In this document: one piece after another, positions 5,406-13,140 of the stretch
Numbering within the stretch: position 1 is the first letter of the stretch
Layout of the letters: each line of letters starts with the position of its first letter
DNA from: an uncultured Alphaproteobacteria bacterium
GTDB taxonomy: Bacteria > Pseudomonadota > Alphaproteobacteria > RF32 > CAG-239
Length of the DNA stretch: 21,744 bases
Assembly (NCBI GenBank): GCA_902464275.1
Contig: CABQIK010000022.1
Coordinates: 1 to 21,744, forward strand
Reading direction: 5' to 3'
Notes under the pieces: model-generated
Database searches by the model: none
What the model saw: only the letters and a program-made list of their open reading frames with translations
Told to the model about the DNA's origin: nothing
Position numbers and translations under genes: made by a program

Positions 5406-7220
5406 ATGAAAAAACTTTTTTCTTTTTTGATAACGCTTTTGTATTGCGGTTCGGCTTCGGCAGATGCTACCGCTGATTTTGCTTATTCGCCGCAATGGTT
5501 GGCTTTAGTTCATTATCAAAAAGAAATTACCGGTTATAAGGGCTCTATCGGCTCTGCTAATTTTTATCTTAGCCATGAGGGCAGAACCGATCCTCAAAAA
5601 GAATTAAACGCAACTGTTGCTCTTTTTAATTCCGATGATGATAAAACCAAATGCATGTTTCCGGCGCGTTATTTGCGGCTTAAACAAAACGGCCTGATTG
5701 CGGCGGATTTTCCGGTTTGCGCCGAGTATGAACAATTTAAAAAAGATTTGCGTCCGTCCGGGGCAACGCTTTTGTTTACGGACGCATATATGAACAATTC
5801 TTCATCGTTATTCGGGCACACTCTGGTCAGAGTTGACACGGCGCGCAAAGGCACGCAGCTTTTGGCGCACGGCATTAATTACGGAGCATGGACGCGCGGT
5901 TATGAAAACAGTTTTTTGTACGCGGTGTACGGTTTGGCGGGGTTTTACCCCGGAGGGTATACGGTTAAGCCGTATTATGACGTTATTAACACTTATAACA
6001 ATTTGGAAAATCGCGATATTTGGGAATATAACTTAAATTTCAGCGCGGAAGAACTTGACTTGTTTGTGGCGCATATTTGGGAAGTGGGGCAAACTACAAC
6101 GCCTTATTACTTTTTTACGCAGAATTGCTCATATATGCTGATGGAAGTTTTTGACGCGGTGCGTCCGGAGCTTAAACTGGCGCAGTCTTTTCCGGTACAG
6201 ACGATTCCGCTTGATACGATTAAAGCGGTGGTTAAACGCGAAGGACTGGTCAGCGGAGTATATTATCGTCCGTCGCGGCAGCGCAAAATCAGATACCGTA
6301 TGAAGCAAATGAACAAGCCGCAGTTTAAGGCTTTTTTAAAGGCGACAAAGCTTAATTTGGCACCGACCGAATCTTTACCCGAAGAAGAGCAGGCAGATGT
6401 GTTGGAAACGGCGTATCAGTATATTCAGTATCAATATGTTGCCAATGAAATTACGCTGCAAGATTATCGTAAAAAAAGTTTTGAGCTTTTAAAAGCGCGT
6501 AATAAAGTTAAAGCAGGTCAAAAATTTGATGAGCTGAAAACCGGCAATAATCCGGCTTATGCGCATGATTCTATGCAGGCATCGTTCGGAATCGGAGCGA
6601 AAAACGGCAATATTTATCAGGAAATCCGCTATCGTCCGGCGTATCATTCTTTAATTGACAACGGTTTCGGCTTTTTGCGCGGCGCGGAAATAAATTTTTT
6701 AGATATTGCCGTTCGTCATTATGATAAGCGTGACCGTTATGTGTTACAACAAATAAATGTGTTGGAGCTGGCATCGCTTTCGCCGATTGACGAAGTGTTT
6801 AAAGCAGTTTCATACAAAGTGGGGGTTAATGTTACCCGCCAAACGAATCCGAAAACGGAAGATGACTATTATGCGCTTAACGCTAATGTAAACGGCGGCG
6901 GAACTTATGCTTTAACCGATAATATTTGGCTTTACGCTTTAAGCGGATTAGACGCGGCGTACGGCGGAGGTTTGCCGCATAATCAGTGGGTCGGCACTGA
7001 TTTAATCGGCGGGGTTTTGTTTAATTCGGAGTTGTTTGGCGGCAGTGCCGAGATTAAAAAAGTTTTTGCCACCGACAAAATCGGCAGCACTTTAACATAC
7101 AGCGCGGTTTTGGATTATTATGTTACTCGCAATGCGGCTATTGAAGCCAAATTTACCCATACGCAAAATTACGGCAAAAACTTTAATGAAAGTTTGCTCA
7201 AGTTAAAATATAATTTTTAA
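5406..7220 (+). CDS. DUF4105 / Lnb N-terminal-domain protein with outer-membrane barrel
   Basis: This 604-residue protein has a signal peptide ending near SASA-DA. The DUF4105 domain carries NNSSSLFGHTLVR (130-142, with a candidate catalytic His138) and FFTQNCSYMLMEVF (candidate Cys241). In enterococcal Lnb, a DUF4105 protein, this domain moves an acyl chain within lipoproteins; whether the Gram-negative long form does so is unknown. From about residue 390 on, alternating aromatic/polar strands (IYQEIRYRPAYHS, LLKLKYNF) and a C-terminal Phe suggest a beta-barrel inserted by BAM. I chose ATG 5406; the GTG at 5400 is in frame but not better placed. It ends 4 bp from the convergent lolA, itself part of lipoprotein handling. 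Confidence 0.85.
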   Translation: MKKLFSFLITLLYCGSASADATADFAYSPQWLALVHYQKEITGYKGSIGSANFYLSHEGRTDPQKELNATVALFNSDDDKTKCMFPARYLRLKQNGLIAADFPVCAEYEQFKKDLRPSGATLLFTDAYMNNSSSLFGHTLVRVDTARKGTQLLAHGINYGAWTRGYENSFLYAVYGLAGFYPGGYTVKPYYDVINTYNNLENRDIWEYNLNFSAEELDLFVAHIWEVGQTTTPYYFFTQNCSYMLMEVFDAVRPELKLAQSFPVQTIPLDTIKAVVKREGLVSGVYYRPSRQRKIRYRMKQMNKPQFKAFLKATKLNLAPTESLPEEEQADVLETAYQYIQYQYVANEITLQDYRKKSFELLKARNKVKAGQKFDELKTGNNPAYAHDSMQASFGIGAKNGNIYQEIRYRPAYHSLIDNGFGFLRGAEINFLDIAVRHYDKRDRYVLQQINVLELASLSPIDEVFKAVSYKVGVNVTRQTNPKTEDDYYALNANVNGGGTYALTDNIWLYALSGLDAAYGGGLPHNQWVGTDLIGGVLFNSELFGGSAEIKKVFATDKIGSTLTYSAVLDYYVTRNAAIEAKFTHTQNYGKNFNESLLKLKYNF

Positions 7221-7224
7221 GTTG

Positions 7225-7818
7225 TTATTTGCGGTTGCGGCGGTTTTCTTTTTTGAATTTGAACAGATTTTCATCAACCGGCGCGTCTTTTACCACATCA
7301 TACAATGAAAGAGTTACTTCCACGCTTTGCGGGTCAATAATTTTCCATTGTTTAAGCTCAAACGGCTGATTGCCGAAAACCAACGTGATGGGGCCGACAT
7401 CGTTAGATTTGGCATATTCTAACGTAATTGAGGTCATGCCCGAATCTTTGTAAAAATCAGTTACTTTAAGATTTTTATTGTCAATTTTAATGGTGTTGCT
7501 CAAAATCATGGTGGCGGGAATGTCATCATAATCAATGTTGGTAATTTGGTCTAACTCTTTATCGTTAAACACCACATAATCGCCGTTGCCGACAATCAAA
7601 ACCGAGGTGGGCGCGGCGTATTCCATGCGTATTTTGCTTGGCTTTTCAATGTAAAGCATACCTTCTGAAGTGGTGCCGTTGCTGGCGGTTTGTACAAAGC
7701 GGGCGTTTAGGCTTTTTATGCCGTTAAGATAATTTTCAATTTTGCTGATGTCAGAAGCGGTTTGCGCGTTGGCAGTAAAAGAGTATAATAAAAAACATGC
7801 CGTTAAAAATTTTTTCAT
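7225..7818 (-). CDS. lolA: outer-membrane lipoprotein carrier protein LolA
   Basis: The 197-residue protein has a signal peptide (MKKFLTACFLLYSFTANA|Q). The LolA half-barrel then follows: SLNARFVQTASNGTTSEGMLY, IEKPSKIRMEYAAPT, VLIVGNGDYVVFND, and a late ITLVFGNQPFELKQWKIID. LolA receives lipoproteins from LolCDE and carries them across the periplasm to the outer membrane. The 'RFxQT ... G.l.i.kP.kiRmeY..P' run is typical of alphaproteobacterial members. It ends KKENRRNRK. The gene is convergent with the DUF4105 gene, 4 bp apart, without a separating terminator. Confidence 0.93.
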   Translation of the reverse strand: MKKFLTACFLLYSFTANAQTASDISKIENYLNGIKSLNARFVQTASNGTTSEGMLYIEKPSKIRMEYAAPTSVLIVGNGDYVVFNDKELDQITNIDYDDIPATMILSNTIKIDNKNLKVTDFYKDSGMTSITLEYAKSNDVGPITLVFGNQPFELKQWKIIDPQSVEVTLSLYDVVKDAPVDENLFKFKKENRRNRK

Positions 7819-7909
7819 CAGAAGTTTCCTTTGCTTAAAATTACATCAACTATAATATAGAGTACAATTTTGCAAAGAACAACTTTTTTATGCTGAATAT
7901 TACAAAAAA

Positions 7910-7935
7910 AGCCTCTGTATATTATCACAGAGGCT
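7910..7935 (-). terminator. terminator of the 178-aa membrane protein gene
   Basis: AGCCTCTGT (7910-7918) and ACAGAGGCT (7927-7935) form a 9-bp stem; on the minus strand it is followed by TTTTTTTG. Confidence 0.88.
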
Positions 7936-7953
7936 GATGTCGGTTATGATAAT

Positions 7954-8490
7954 TTAAAACGGATATAAATCAGCGGCTCCGTTATGCGCGCAAATCGGAA
8001 AATAGTTAAAATACAAGCTTGCAAGCAGCAGAGCAAACACCGGTACAAAAACTTTTTCAAACGGGAAGTGTGCGTGTCCGTTGTTTTTGGCTTTCATCCA
8101 CTGATAAAAATCAGATGAGAAAATTAAAAGAGCGGCGCCGACCAATACGCTGAATAAAAACGGGTCTAAATATAAAATACCGATAACTTCAGCATGATAT
8201 TGCATTTTGCCGATGTACATAAAACCAATCATGGCAACCGATAAAAGCAAAATTATCGGGTTGCGCCATTTGAAATTCCAATTTTTTTTATCAAACCATT
8301 TGATGGTCCAGTAGCCGAGCAAAACTAAAAACGCGCCCGCCCAAACGCCGACTACGCTGTCATCAACGCCAAGGCTGCGGGCAATTTCAAGCGAGGCGCC
8401 GATGGCGACCGTACAAACGGCGCAGGCCGGATTGGCAAGCGCTGATTTGGCTGAAAATAAAACGGCTAATAAAACAAGTGAGAGTAACAT
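7954..8490 (-). CDS. uncharacterised membrane protein with CxxC motif
   Basis: This 178-residue protein begins with a signal-like segment (1-19), then NPACAVCTVAIGASLEIARSL, with a C-A-V-C pair just after the presumed cleavage site. Four or five membrane segments follow (about 46-60, 79-93, 105-124, 147-165). A histidine-containing loop NNGHAHFPFEK and a late PICAHNG may also bind a ligand. The arrangement hints at a periplasm-exposed redox or metal-binding pair on a membrane protein, but I recognise no named family. Promoter and RBS are unremarkable; it is monocistronic with a strong terminator. Confidence 0.75.
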   Translation of the reverse strand: MLLSLVLLAVLFSAKSALANPACAVCTVAIGASLEIARSLGVDDSVVGVWAGAFLVLLGYWTIKWFDKKNWNFKWRNPIILLLSVAMIGFMYIGKMQYHAEVIGILYLDPFLFSVLVGAALLIFSSDFYQWMKAKNNGHAHFPFEKVFVPVFALLLASLYFNYFPICAHNGAADLYPF

Positions 8491-8660
8491 TTTAAAATCC
8501 TTTATAGGTTAAATTCTGATGTATTATTGAAGTAATGTTAAAAAAAATCAATACCTTTATTGTAGTTTCACACACATTACAAAAATAATACATATAAATA
8601 TATCTACATATCCTCAGTGTCAATAAAAAATATCGGTTATCAGAAATATGGGGCACAAAA

Positions 8661-8688
8661 AAAATCTCCGGCTTAAACCGGAGATTTT
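8661..8688 (-). terminator. terminator of the 122-aa protein gene
   Basis: AAAATCTCCGG (8661-8671) and CCGGAGATTTT (8678-8688) form an 11-bp perfect stem; the minus-strand continuation is a T tract (complement of 8657-8664). Confidence 0.85.
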
Positions 8689-8703
8689 GGAAGGTGATAT
8701 AAT

Positions 8704-9072
8704 TTAATATGCTTCACGAGCAGTTTGTTTAACAGCCATATTGGCGTGTTCTTGTTTGTTGACAAACTTGTTAAAATCTTGTTTAAAATCGGTAATGTCA
8801 CCATATCCGGCGTCTTTGTAGGCTTTGGCGGATAAATAAATATAATCGTCACCGAACATGCAAGCACCATGATGAGCATTGTAACCGGCTTTGGCCGCTT
8901 TAAGCGCGGCAACGCTTTCTATGTCGGTTGCTTTTTTAACTTCATCAGCCGGATAGAGGTTAATGGTTTCAAGCGTGGAATTTAAAAGCTTAAAAATGTT
9001 AGCTTTTTCAGTTTTTGCGGCATTCAGAGTTTCTAAAAAACGCTGTCCGAAGGTTTTATTTGCATTATTCAT
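8704..9072 (-). CDS. uncharacterised 122-aa soluble protein
   Basis: The protein has no signal peptide or membrane segment and is predicted mostly helical. Segments include FLETLNAAKTEKANIFKLLN, AGYNAHHGACMFGDDYIYLS and DFKQDFNKFVNKQEHANM. The His-His-Gly-Ala-Cys stretch in the middle is the only conspicuous cluster of potentially reactive residues. GGAG lies just before the ATG, and a strong terminator follows it. I do not recognise the family. The gene sits downstream of xseB-ispA on the same strand but 107 bp away, probably with its own promoter. Confidence 0.7.
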   Translation of the reverse strand: MNNANKTFGQRFLETLNAAKTEKANIFKLLNSTLETINLYPADEVKKATDIESVAALKAAKAGYNAHHGACMFGDDYIYLSAKAYKDAGYGDITDFKQDFNKFVNKQEHANMAVKQTAREAY

Positions 9073-9179
9073 CAGATATCTCCTTTCGGCATAATTATAT
9101 TTATAAGCTTAATATATCACATTATACGGGGTAATGCAATACAAACCGTAACAAAAATGTAACAAAAAAGAATGTAAAT

Positions 9180-10085
9180 TTAGTATTTGCGGTCAATGAT
9201 AAATTGAGCCAGATTTTGTAAATCAACGCTTTTTTCACCAAAGGCGGCAATGGAGCCTTGAGCCTTGACAATTAAATCATTCGCAATTTTTTTAGCCTCA
9301 TTTAAGCCGTAGCATGAAACAAAGGTAAATTTGTTTTGCGCGGCGTCTTTTTTAAGCGTTTTGCCGACTAATTTTTCATCGCCTTCAACATCTAAAATGT
9401 CATCGGCAATTTGGAATGCAATGCCAATGCAGCGTGAATATTCGGTTAAAATTTCGTATTGCTCATCTGTGGCGCCGCCGATAACCGCTCCGGCCTGACA
9501 AGCATACGAAAGCAGGCGTCCGGTTTTCATTTCCTCAATATGGCGGATAAGGGCAATCGGGTCAGGAGTTCGGGTAACGGTTTCAGCGTATAAGTCAAGC
9601 ATTTGTCCGGCAATCATACCGTCATAAGCGCCGGCTCCGCGGGCAAGCAGGTTGATGAGTTTGATTTTTATTTTATCGCTGTACGGGGCTTTTGCAAGTT
9701 GCTCAAAAGCATAAGTCAATAATCCGTCGCCGGCCAAAATGGCGGTGGCTTCATCAAATTGCTTGTGACAGGTAGGTTTGCCGCGCCGCAAATCGTCATT
9801 ATCCATGGCGGGCAAATCGTCATGAATTAAAGAATAAGTGTGCAGCATTTCAAGTGCTAAAGCGGCGTTAATGGAATCGGTAAAATCTTTGCCGAACAAG
9901 CGGGCGGTTTCATAAACCAAATACGGACGCAAGCGTTTTCCGCCGTTTAAAAGCGAATATTCCATAGCTTCGCACACACGCTTTTCAGGACCAATCGGTT
10001 TAGGAAAAGCTTGCGCGGCTTTTTGGTTAAAGCGGGTTGAATAATCGGTAATAACGGTTTTAATATCAGTCATTGGCATCAACAT
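9180..10085 (-). CDS. ispA: polyprenyl (farnesyl/geranyl) diphosphate synthase
   Basis: This 301-residue trans-prenyltransferase condenses isopentenyl diphosphate with allylic diphosphates to make farnesyl (or geranylgeranyl) diphosphate for undecaprenol and quinone side chains. The first Asp-rich motif is DDLPAMDNDDLRRGKP (from residue 89) and the second is FQIADDILDVEGD (DDILD 228-232). The chain-length region YSLIH just before the first motif is as in E. coli IspA, which favours farnesyl. NGGKRLRP binds the diphosphate. The start overlaps the end of xseB by 20 bp; ATGs at 10085, 10079 and 10073 are all in frame with no clear RBS, so translation is probably coupled. xseB-ispA is a classic proteobacterial pair; dxs, often next, is absent. 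Confidence 0.95.
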   Translation of the reverse strand: MLMPMTDIKTVITDYSTRFNQKAAQAFPKPIGPEKRVCEAMEYSLLNGGKRLRPYLVYETARLFGKDFTDSINAALALEMLHTYSLIHDDLPAMDNDDLRRGKPTCHKQFDEATAILAGDGLLTYAFEQLAKAPYSDKIKIKLINLLARGAGAYDGMIAGQMLDLYAETVTRTPDPIALIRHIEEMKTGRLLSYACQAGAVIGGATDEQYEILTEYSRCIGIAFQIADDILDVEGDEKLVGKTLKKDAAQNKFTFVSCYGLNEAKKIANDLIVKAQGSIAAFGEKSVDLQNLAQFIIDRKY

Positions 10086-10317
10086 TGTCTAAGGGGCGGA
10101 GAGAGGGTTCACCTTCGGGTGAAAGTTCAATCTTTTCAATTTTGAGCTGAGCGGATTTTAATTTTTCCTCACAGAATTTTTTTAAGGCAACAGCTTGCTC
10201 ATAGGCGGCGACGGCGTCGTCAAGTTTAATGCGCCCGCCTTCCAAATCGCGCACAATGGTTTCAAGTTTTTGCAAAGCTTCTTCAAAGCTTAAATTTTCA
10301 AGTTCTTCGTGTTTCAT
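10066..10317 (-). CDS. xseB: exodeoxyribonuclease VII small subunit
   Basis: The 83-residue product matches XseB: LSFEEALQKLETIVRDLEGG, then LDDAVAAYEQAVALKKFCEE and KLKSAQLKIEKI, a helical hairpin that binds the XseA catalytic subunit in the cytoplasmic nuclease. The C-terminal tail is acidic and variable. The ATG has GGAGAAC a short distance upstream. It is first in the xseB-ispA operon; xseA is not in the window. Confidence 0.95.
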   Translation of the reverse strand: MKHEELENLSFEEALQKLETIVRDLEGGRIKLDDAVAAYEQAVALKKFCEEKLKSAQLKIEKIELSPEGEPSLRPLDNVDAND

Positions 10318-10478
10318 TTTGTTCTCCTGATTGAGGTATCTTATTATATCATTTTTATAATAGCAATCGTTTGTTTTGCCCTCTGTGTAAATTTTTAACG
10401 CGTTCAGTTTTGCCGCGGGGCTTTAATATTAAAAAAGACGAGTTATATTTACATCATGGTTTGCTAAAGGAGAATAAT

Positions 10479-10745
10479 ATGGAAAATGAAATTGAGAAAA
10501 AGTCGCAAATATTAAAGGCGGCGGCGAATGCCAAGCGGCTTGAAATTTTACATTGCATCAGCAAAAAAGAGCATAGCGTCGGCGCGCTTGAAAAGTTGAT
10601 TGATTTAAGTCAGTCAGCGCTTTCGCAACATTTGGCGGTGTTGCGTCGGGCAGGCATTGTGAAAACCAGACGCAAAGCGCAGACCATATATTACAGCCTT
10701 AGCAATGAGCAGGTTAAGAAAATGTTGAAAATTTTTGATTTGTGA
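10479..10745 (+). CDS. ArsR-family winged-helix transcriptional regulator
   Basis: The 88-residue protein is a bare winged-helix domain. AANAKRLEILHCISKKEHSV leads into the helix-turn-helix VGALEKLIDLSQSALSQHLA and VLRRAGIVKTRRKAQTIYYSL, the wing. The metal-binding ELCVCDL motif of ArsR/SmtB is absent and only one Cys (C26) is present. The SQSALSQHLAVLRRAG sequence is closest in style to BigR/SdpR-like members; a two-Cys persulfide sensor is not possible with one Cys per chain. I choose the ATG at 10479 because AAAGGAG lies 7 nt upstream; an upstream extension from 10371 is untypical. It may regulate the flavin-reductase-fold gene 60 bp downstream on the same strand. Confidence 0.88.
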   Translation: MENEIEKKSQILKAAANAKRLEILHCISKKEHSVGALEKLIDLSQSALSQHLAVLRRAGIVKTRRKAQTIYYSLSNEQVKKMLKIFDL

Positions 10746-10805
10746 TTTATAAGCTGAAGATATTGCCGCAAATCGGCGGATAAATATTTTTTATGAGGTG
10801 CTTTT

Positions 10806-11429
10806 ATGACAAAAATCAGTTGGCCGGCAGGAACATTGCTTGCTCCGGTGCCGCCGGCGCTTATATCTTCAGGAACGCTTGAAAACCCTAATGTAATGAC
10901 TGCCGCATGGACAGGCATTGTTTGCAGTGATCCGGCAATGACTTATGTTTCATTGCGCCCGAGCCGCTATTCGCATGAAATTATCAGCAAAAGCGGTGAG
11001 TTTGTGATTAATGTTCCAAATCTGCCGCTGGCAAAGGCTGTGGATTTTTGCGGAGTTAAATCAGGTCGTAATACCGATAAATTTAAGGCTTGCGGCATAA
11101 CGGCGGCTTCATCGTCAAAAATTAAAGCGCCGCAGGTTAAAGAAGCGCCGATTTCGCTTGAATGCAAGGTGCGCTCGGTTACGCATTACGGCACGCATGA
11201 TATGTTTTTGGCCGATATTGTGGCGGTTAATGTTGATGACGCTTATATCAACAAACAGGGCGGACTTAATTTGGAAAAGGCCGGATTGCTTGCTTATGCG
11301 CACGGATTTTATTATACGCTCGGACGGCAGCTCGGTAAGTTCGGGTTTTCAGTTGAAAAGGCCAAAACCGTTAAAAAGCGCCGCAAAATGCAGCAGTCGG
11401 TTGCCACAAAAGGTGATAAGCGCAAATAA
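10806..11429 (+). CDS. flavin-reductase-like (FMN-binding split-barrel) protein
   Basis: This 207-residue protein belongs to the flavin reductase-like domain family: PVPPALISSGT, NVMTAAWTGIVCSDPAMTYV and SLRPSRYSHEIISKSGEFVI, then NVPNLPLAKAVDFCGVKSGR. These cover the FMN-contacting 'n..T.aw.....s.P....vsi......t...I...g.Fv.n' pattern. LECKVRSVTHYGTHDMFLADI continues the barrel. Members include FMN reductases and electron-carrying flavoproteins; the substrate cannot be read. The basic, lysine-rich tail (KTVKKRRKMQQ... KGDKRK) is unusual and may bind nucleic acid or be disordered. It follows the ArsR-type gene and precedes tRNA-Arg. Confidence 0.9.
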   Translation: MTKISWPAGTLLAPVPPALISSGTLENPNVMTAAWTGIVCSDPAMTYVSLRPSRYSHEIISKSGEFVINVPNLPLAKAVDFCGVKSGRNTDKFKACGITAASSSKIKAPQVKEAPISLECKVRSVTHYGTHDMFLADIVAVNVDDAYINKQGGLNLEKAGLLAYAHGFYYTLGRQLGKFGFSVEKAKTVKKRRKMQQSVATKGDKRK

Positions 11430-11443
11430 TCAGCAAAAATTTA

Positions 11444-11471
11444 TTGACAAACGGTGTAAAATGTGTAAAAG
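11444..11471 (+). promoter_or_regulatory. promoter of tRNA-Arg
   Basis: A consensus -35 TTGACA (11444-11449) and TAAAAG (11466-11471) are separated by 16 bp, giving a start near 11478 and the tRNA at 11493. Confidence 0.6.
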
Positions 11472-11492
11472 CTTTGTTCTATCAAAGCTCAG

Positions 11493-11569
11493 GCGCTCTT
11501 AGCTCAGCAGGATAGAGCAACAGCCTTCTAAGCTGTGGGTCGGGCGTTCGAATCGCCCAGAGCGCGCCA
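11493..11569 (+). tRNA. tRNA-Arg (anticodon TCT)
   Basis: The 77-nt gene folds fully: acceptor GCGCTCT/AGAGCGC, anticodon stem ACAGC/GCTGT with loop CTTCTAA (anticodon TCT, reading AGA), and T arm GGGCG/CGCCC enclosing TTCGAAT. It ends with an encoded CCA. No T-rich terminator hairpin follows: the HAD gene starts 35 bp later, so the transcript may run into it. Confidence 0.96.
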
Positions 11570-11604
11570 TTTTTTTTATTTTCGCTTTGACAAAGGAGTT
11601 CTCC

Positions 11605-12261
11605 ATGGCAATCAAAAACATTTTTTGGGATGTTGACGGCGTATTGGCTAATTTAAATTACGCTTATTACAATTTTTTAACCAATCACCCGAAATATAAA
11701 CCGCTTTATGGCAACATTAAATGGGAAGATTTGCCGAAGGTTTTGCCGATTGTGCCCAAATACGGCGCCTTGGAGCTTAAAACCCACCCGACTATGGGCG
11801 TGGAAATGGATTATGATTTTTGCCATTCTCCGGAGTTTTTTACCAATCGTCCGCTTTATGATGGCGCGATTGAGGCAATTAAAGAATTTGACAAGCTTGG
11901 TTACAAGCAGTTTACAATGTCGGCCACTTTTGATGTTGAAACCAAAAAGAAGCTTTTGAACGCTTTGTTGGCGCCGGTTGCCGATATTATCAAAATTGAG
12001 TGTGTTCAACACGGTAAATATATGCACGACACCGCCAAAGAAGATATGCTCAAAGAATGTTTTGAAAAATACGGATTAAAAGCCGATGAAACCGTTTTGG
12101 TTGACGACCGTATTTATAACCAGCATGCCGCTATTAATGTCGGCGCTCATCCGGTGCGCTTCCGCTGTGAATTTACTACCGACCTGCCGGAAGATTTGAA
12201 GTGGATACCGGAAGTGAAGAGTTATGAAGAGCTGAAGACCTTATTATCAACCATGAAATAG
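11605..12261 (+). CDS. HAD-superfamily hydrolase
   Basis: The 218-residue protein carries the HAD motifs. Motif I is FWDVDGVLANL (nucleophile D9, acid/base D11). Motif II is the Ser/Thr of QFTMSATFDVE. Motif III is a Lys in the KKLLNALL or IKIECVQHGKY region. Motif IV is TVLVDDRIYNQHAAINVGAH, whose Asp pair binds Mg. The cap between motifs I and II (about 20-90) is rich in aromatic residues. It probably dephosphorylates a small phosphorylated metabolite or nucleotide; the substrate is unknown. AAGGAG lies 7 nt before the ATG at 11605. It sits directly after tRNA-Arg. Confidence 0.85.
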   Translation: MAIKNIFWDVDGVLANLNYAYYNFLTNHPKYKPLYGNIKWEDLPKVLPIVPKYGALELKTHPTMGVEMDYDFCHSPEFFTNRPLYDGAIEAIKEFDKLGYKQFTMSATFDVETKKKLLNALLAPVADIIKIECVQHGKYMHDTAKEDMLKECFEKYGLKADETVLVDDRIYNQHAAINVGAHPVRFRCEFTTDLPEDLKWIPEVKSYEELKTLLSTMK

Positions 12262-12270
12262 GTTGTGTCA

Positions 12271-12371
12271 GCTTGCGTCTAGCGGGCATCTGCTAGGGGT
12301 TTTCTCGCTTATGTAACTGTTTGTACACCGCGCTCCAAAACCCCGTCGCATCTGCCTCACTATCCGCAAGC
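12271..12371 (+). repeat. 101-bp palindromic element, intergenic copy A
   Basis: The ends are inverted: GCTTGCG (12271-12277) and CGCAAGC (12365-12371). An inner stem GGGGTTTT (12296-12303)/AAAACCCC (12337-12344) encloses GTAACTGTTTGTACACC. A second, full-length copy of the same 101-bp size lies at 21004-21104 inside pilin gene 3. No ORF is associated with it here. Confidence 0.85.
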
Positions 12372-12383
12372 TTTTTTATGACT

Positions 12384-12449
12384 CTTATGTAACTGTTTGT
12401 ACACCGCGCTCCAAAACCCCGTCGTATCTGACTCATTCTCCGCAGGCTT
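12384..12449 (+). repeat. 101-bp palindromic element, partial copy A'
   Basis: This repeats the right two-thirds of the element (CTTATGTAACTGTTTGTACA to CGCAGGCTT), 76 bp downstream of the same sequence in copy A. The left end is missing, which indicates a partial tandem duplication or an older insertion. Confidence 0.8.
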
Positions 12450-12470
12450 AGATTATGTAGTATGGAATTA

Positions 12471-12497
12471 AAAAAACTCCCTGAACGGGAGTTTTTT
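12471..12497. terminator. bidirectional terminator before pilin-like gene 1
   Basis: AAAAAACTCCC and GGGAGTTTTTTT form a stem with loop TGAAC, with A and T tracts on both sides. It serves pilin-like gene 1 (minus strand, stop at 12514) and the plus strand alike. Confidence 0.82.
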
Positions 12498-12513
12498 TAA
12501 TAGTGGCGTCGGT

Positions 12514-13140
12514 CTAAAACGGGTTACTGATAAAATAAAAGCGACAAGCTGAAAGTTCGCAATTATTACAAACCGCGTCCATTTCAGTTACGGTGATGTC
12601 GGTTAAGCATTTGCGCCCTGTTTGGCAAGAACTGTTACCGTAAAATGTGCCGTATTCTTTGTGAGGCGTCTCATCAGTGCTGGTTTGATCAATAATAACC
12701 CGACTTAGGCTGTCATTCCAGCCCTTGGCTAAACTTAAAAAATTATAACATAGTTCTTGTTGTGATTTCTTAAAATTCCAGCCGATACCGATTGTTTTGA
12801 GGTAAACATCGGTAAAAATCCAAACGCCGTTGCCGAAAGAATCTTGTAGCTCTGTAGCTACATTTTCCTTAGGTTTCAATCCGTCCGGTACCCAACCGCT
12901 TTTAACTATAATTTGAGTTAAGTAAGCGTTGCCGTTGGCATCAGCATATAACAATGATTTATCGGTTGCAAATTTGGTAAAAACGGTAGCAAGCAGTTGG
13001 TTGGCAGCTTCAATTGTTTTGTTTATTTTGTATTTATTCATCGCCTTTGAGTATCCGGCAATCGCCCCGACCGACAGAACGCCGATTATCGCCAGAACTC
13101 CTAACATCTCAACCATAGATCTTCCGAATTGTGTATACAT
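12514..13140 (-). CDS. type IV pilin-like protein 1
   Basis: The 208-residue protein has a short basic leader MYTQFG, then RSMVEMLGVLAIIGVLSVGA, the hydrophobic helix of a class III prepilin. A cut after Gly6 leaves Arg at +1 (unusual; Phe or Met is usual) and Glu at +5. The middle (about 35-170) is unlike the other two copies. The C-terminus (KCLTDITVTEMDAVCNNC then ELSAC) shares a Cys pattern with copies 2 and 3. It should be inserted in the inner membrane and processed by a prepilin peptidase, then assembled or secreted as a pseudopilin; no pilus assembly gene is in the window. The ATG lies immediately after an RBS-pairing hairpin (13141-13186). Confidence 0.88.
   Translation of the reverse strand: MYTQFGRSMVEMLGVLAIIGVLSVGAIAGYSKAMNKYKINKTIEAANQLLATVFTKFATDKSLLYADANGNAYLTQIIVKSGWVPDGLKPKENVATELQDSFGNGVWIFTDVYLKTIGIGWNFKKSQQELCYNFLSLAKGWNDSLSRVIIDQTSTDETPHKEYGTFYGNSSCQTGRKCLTDITVTEMDAVCNNCELSACRFYFISNPF

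Noticed and set aside
10371..10478. N-terminal extension of the ArsR-type regulator
   Set aside because: The extension (MFCPLCKFLTRSVLPRGFN) has no RBS and is foreign to the family, whereas the ATG at 10479 has AAAGGAG.
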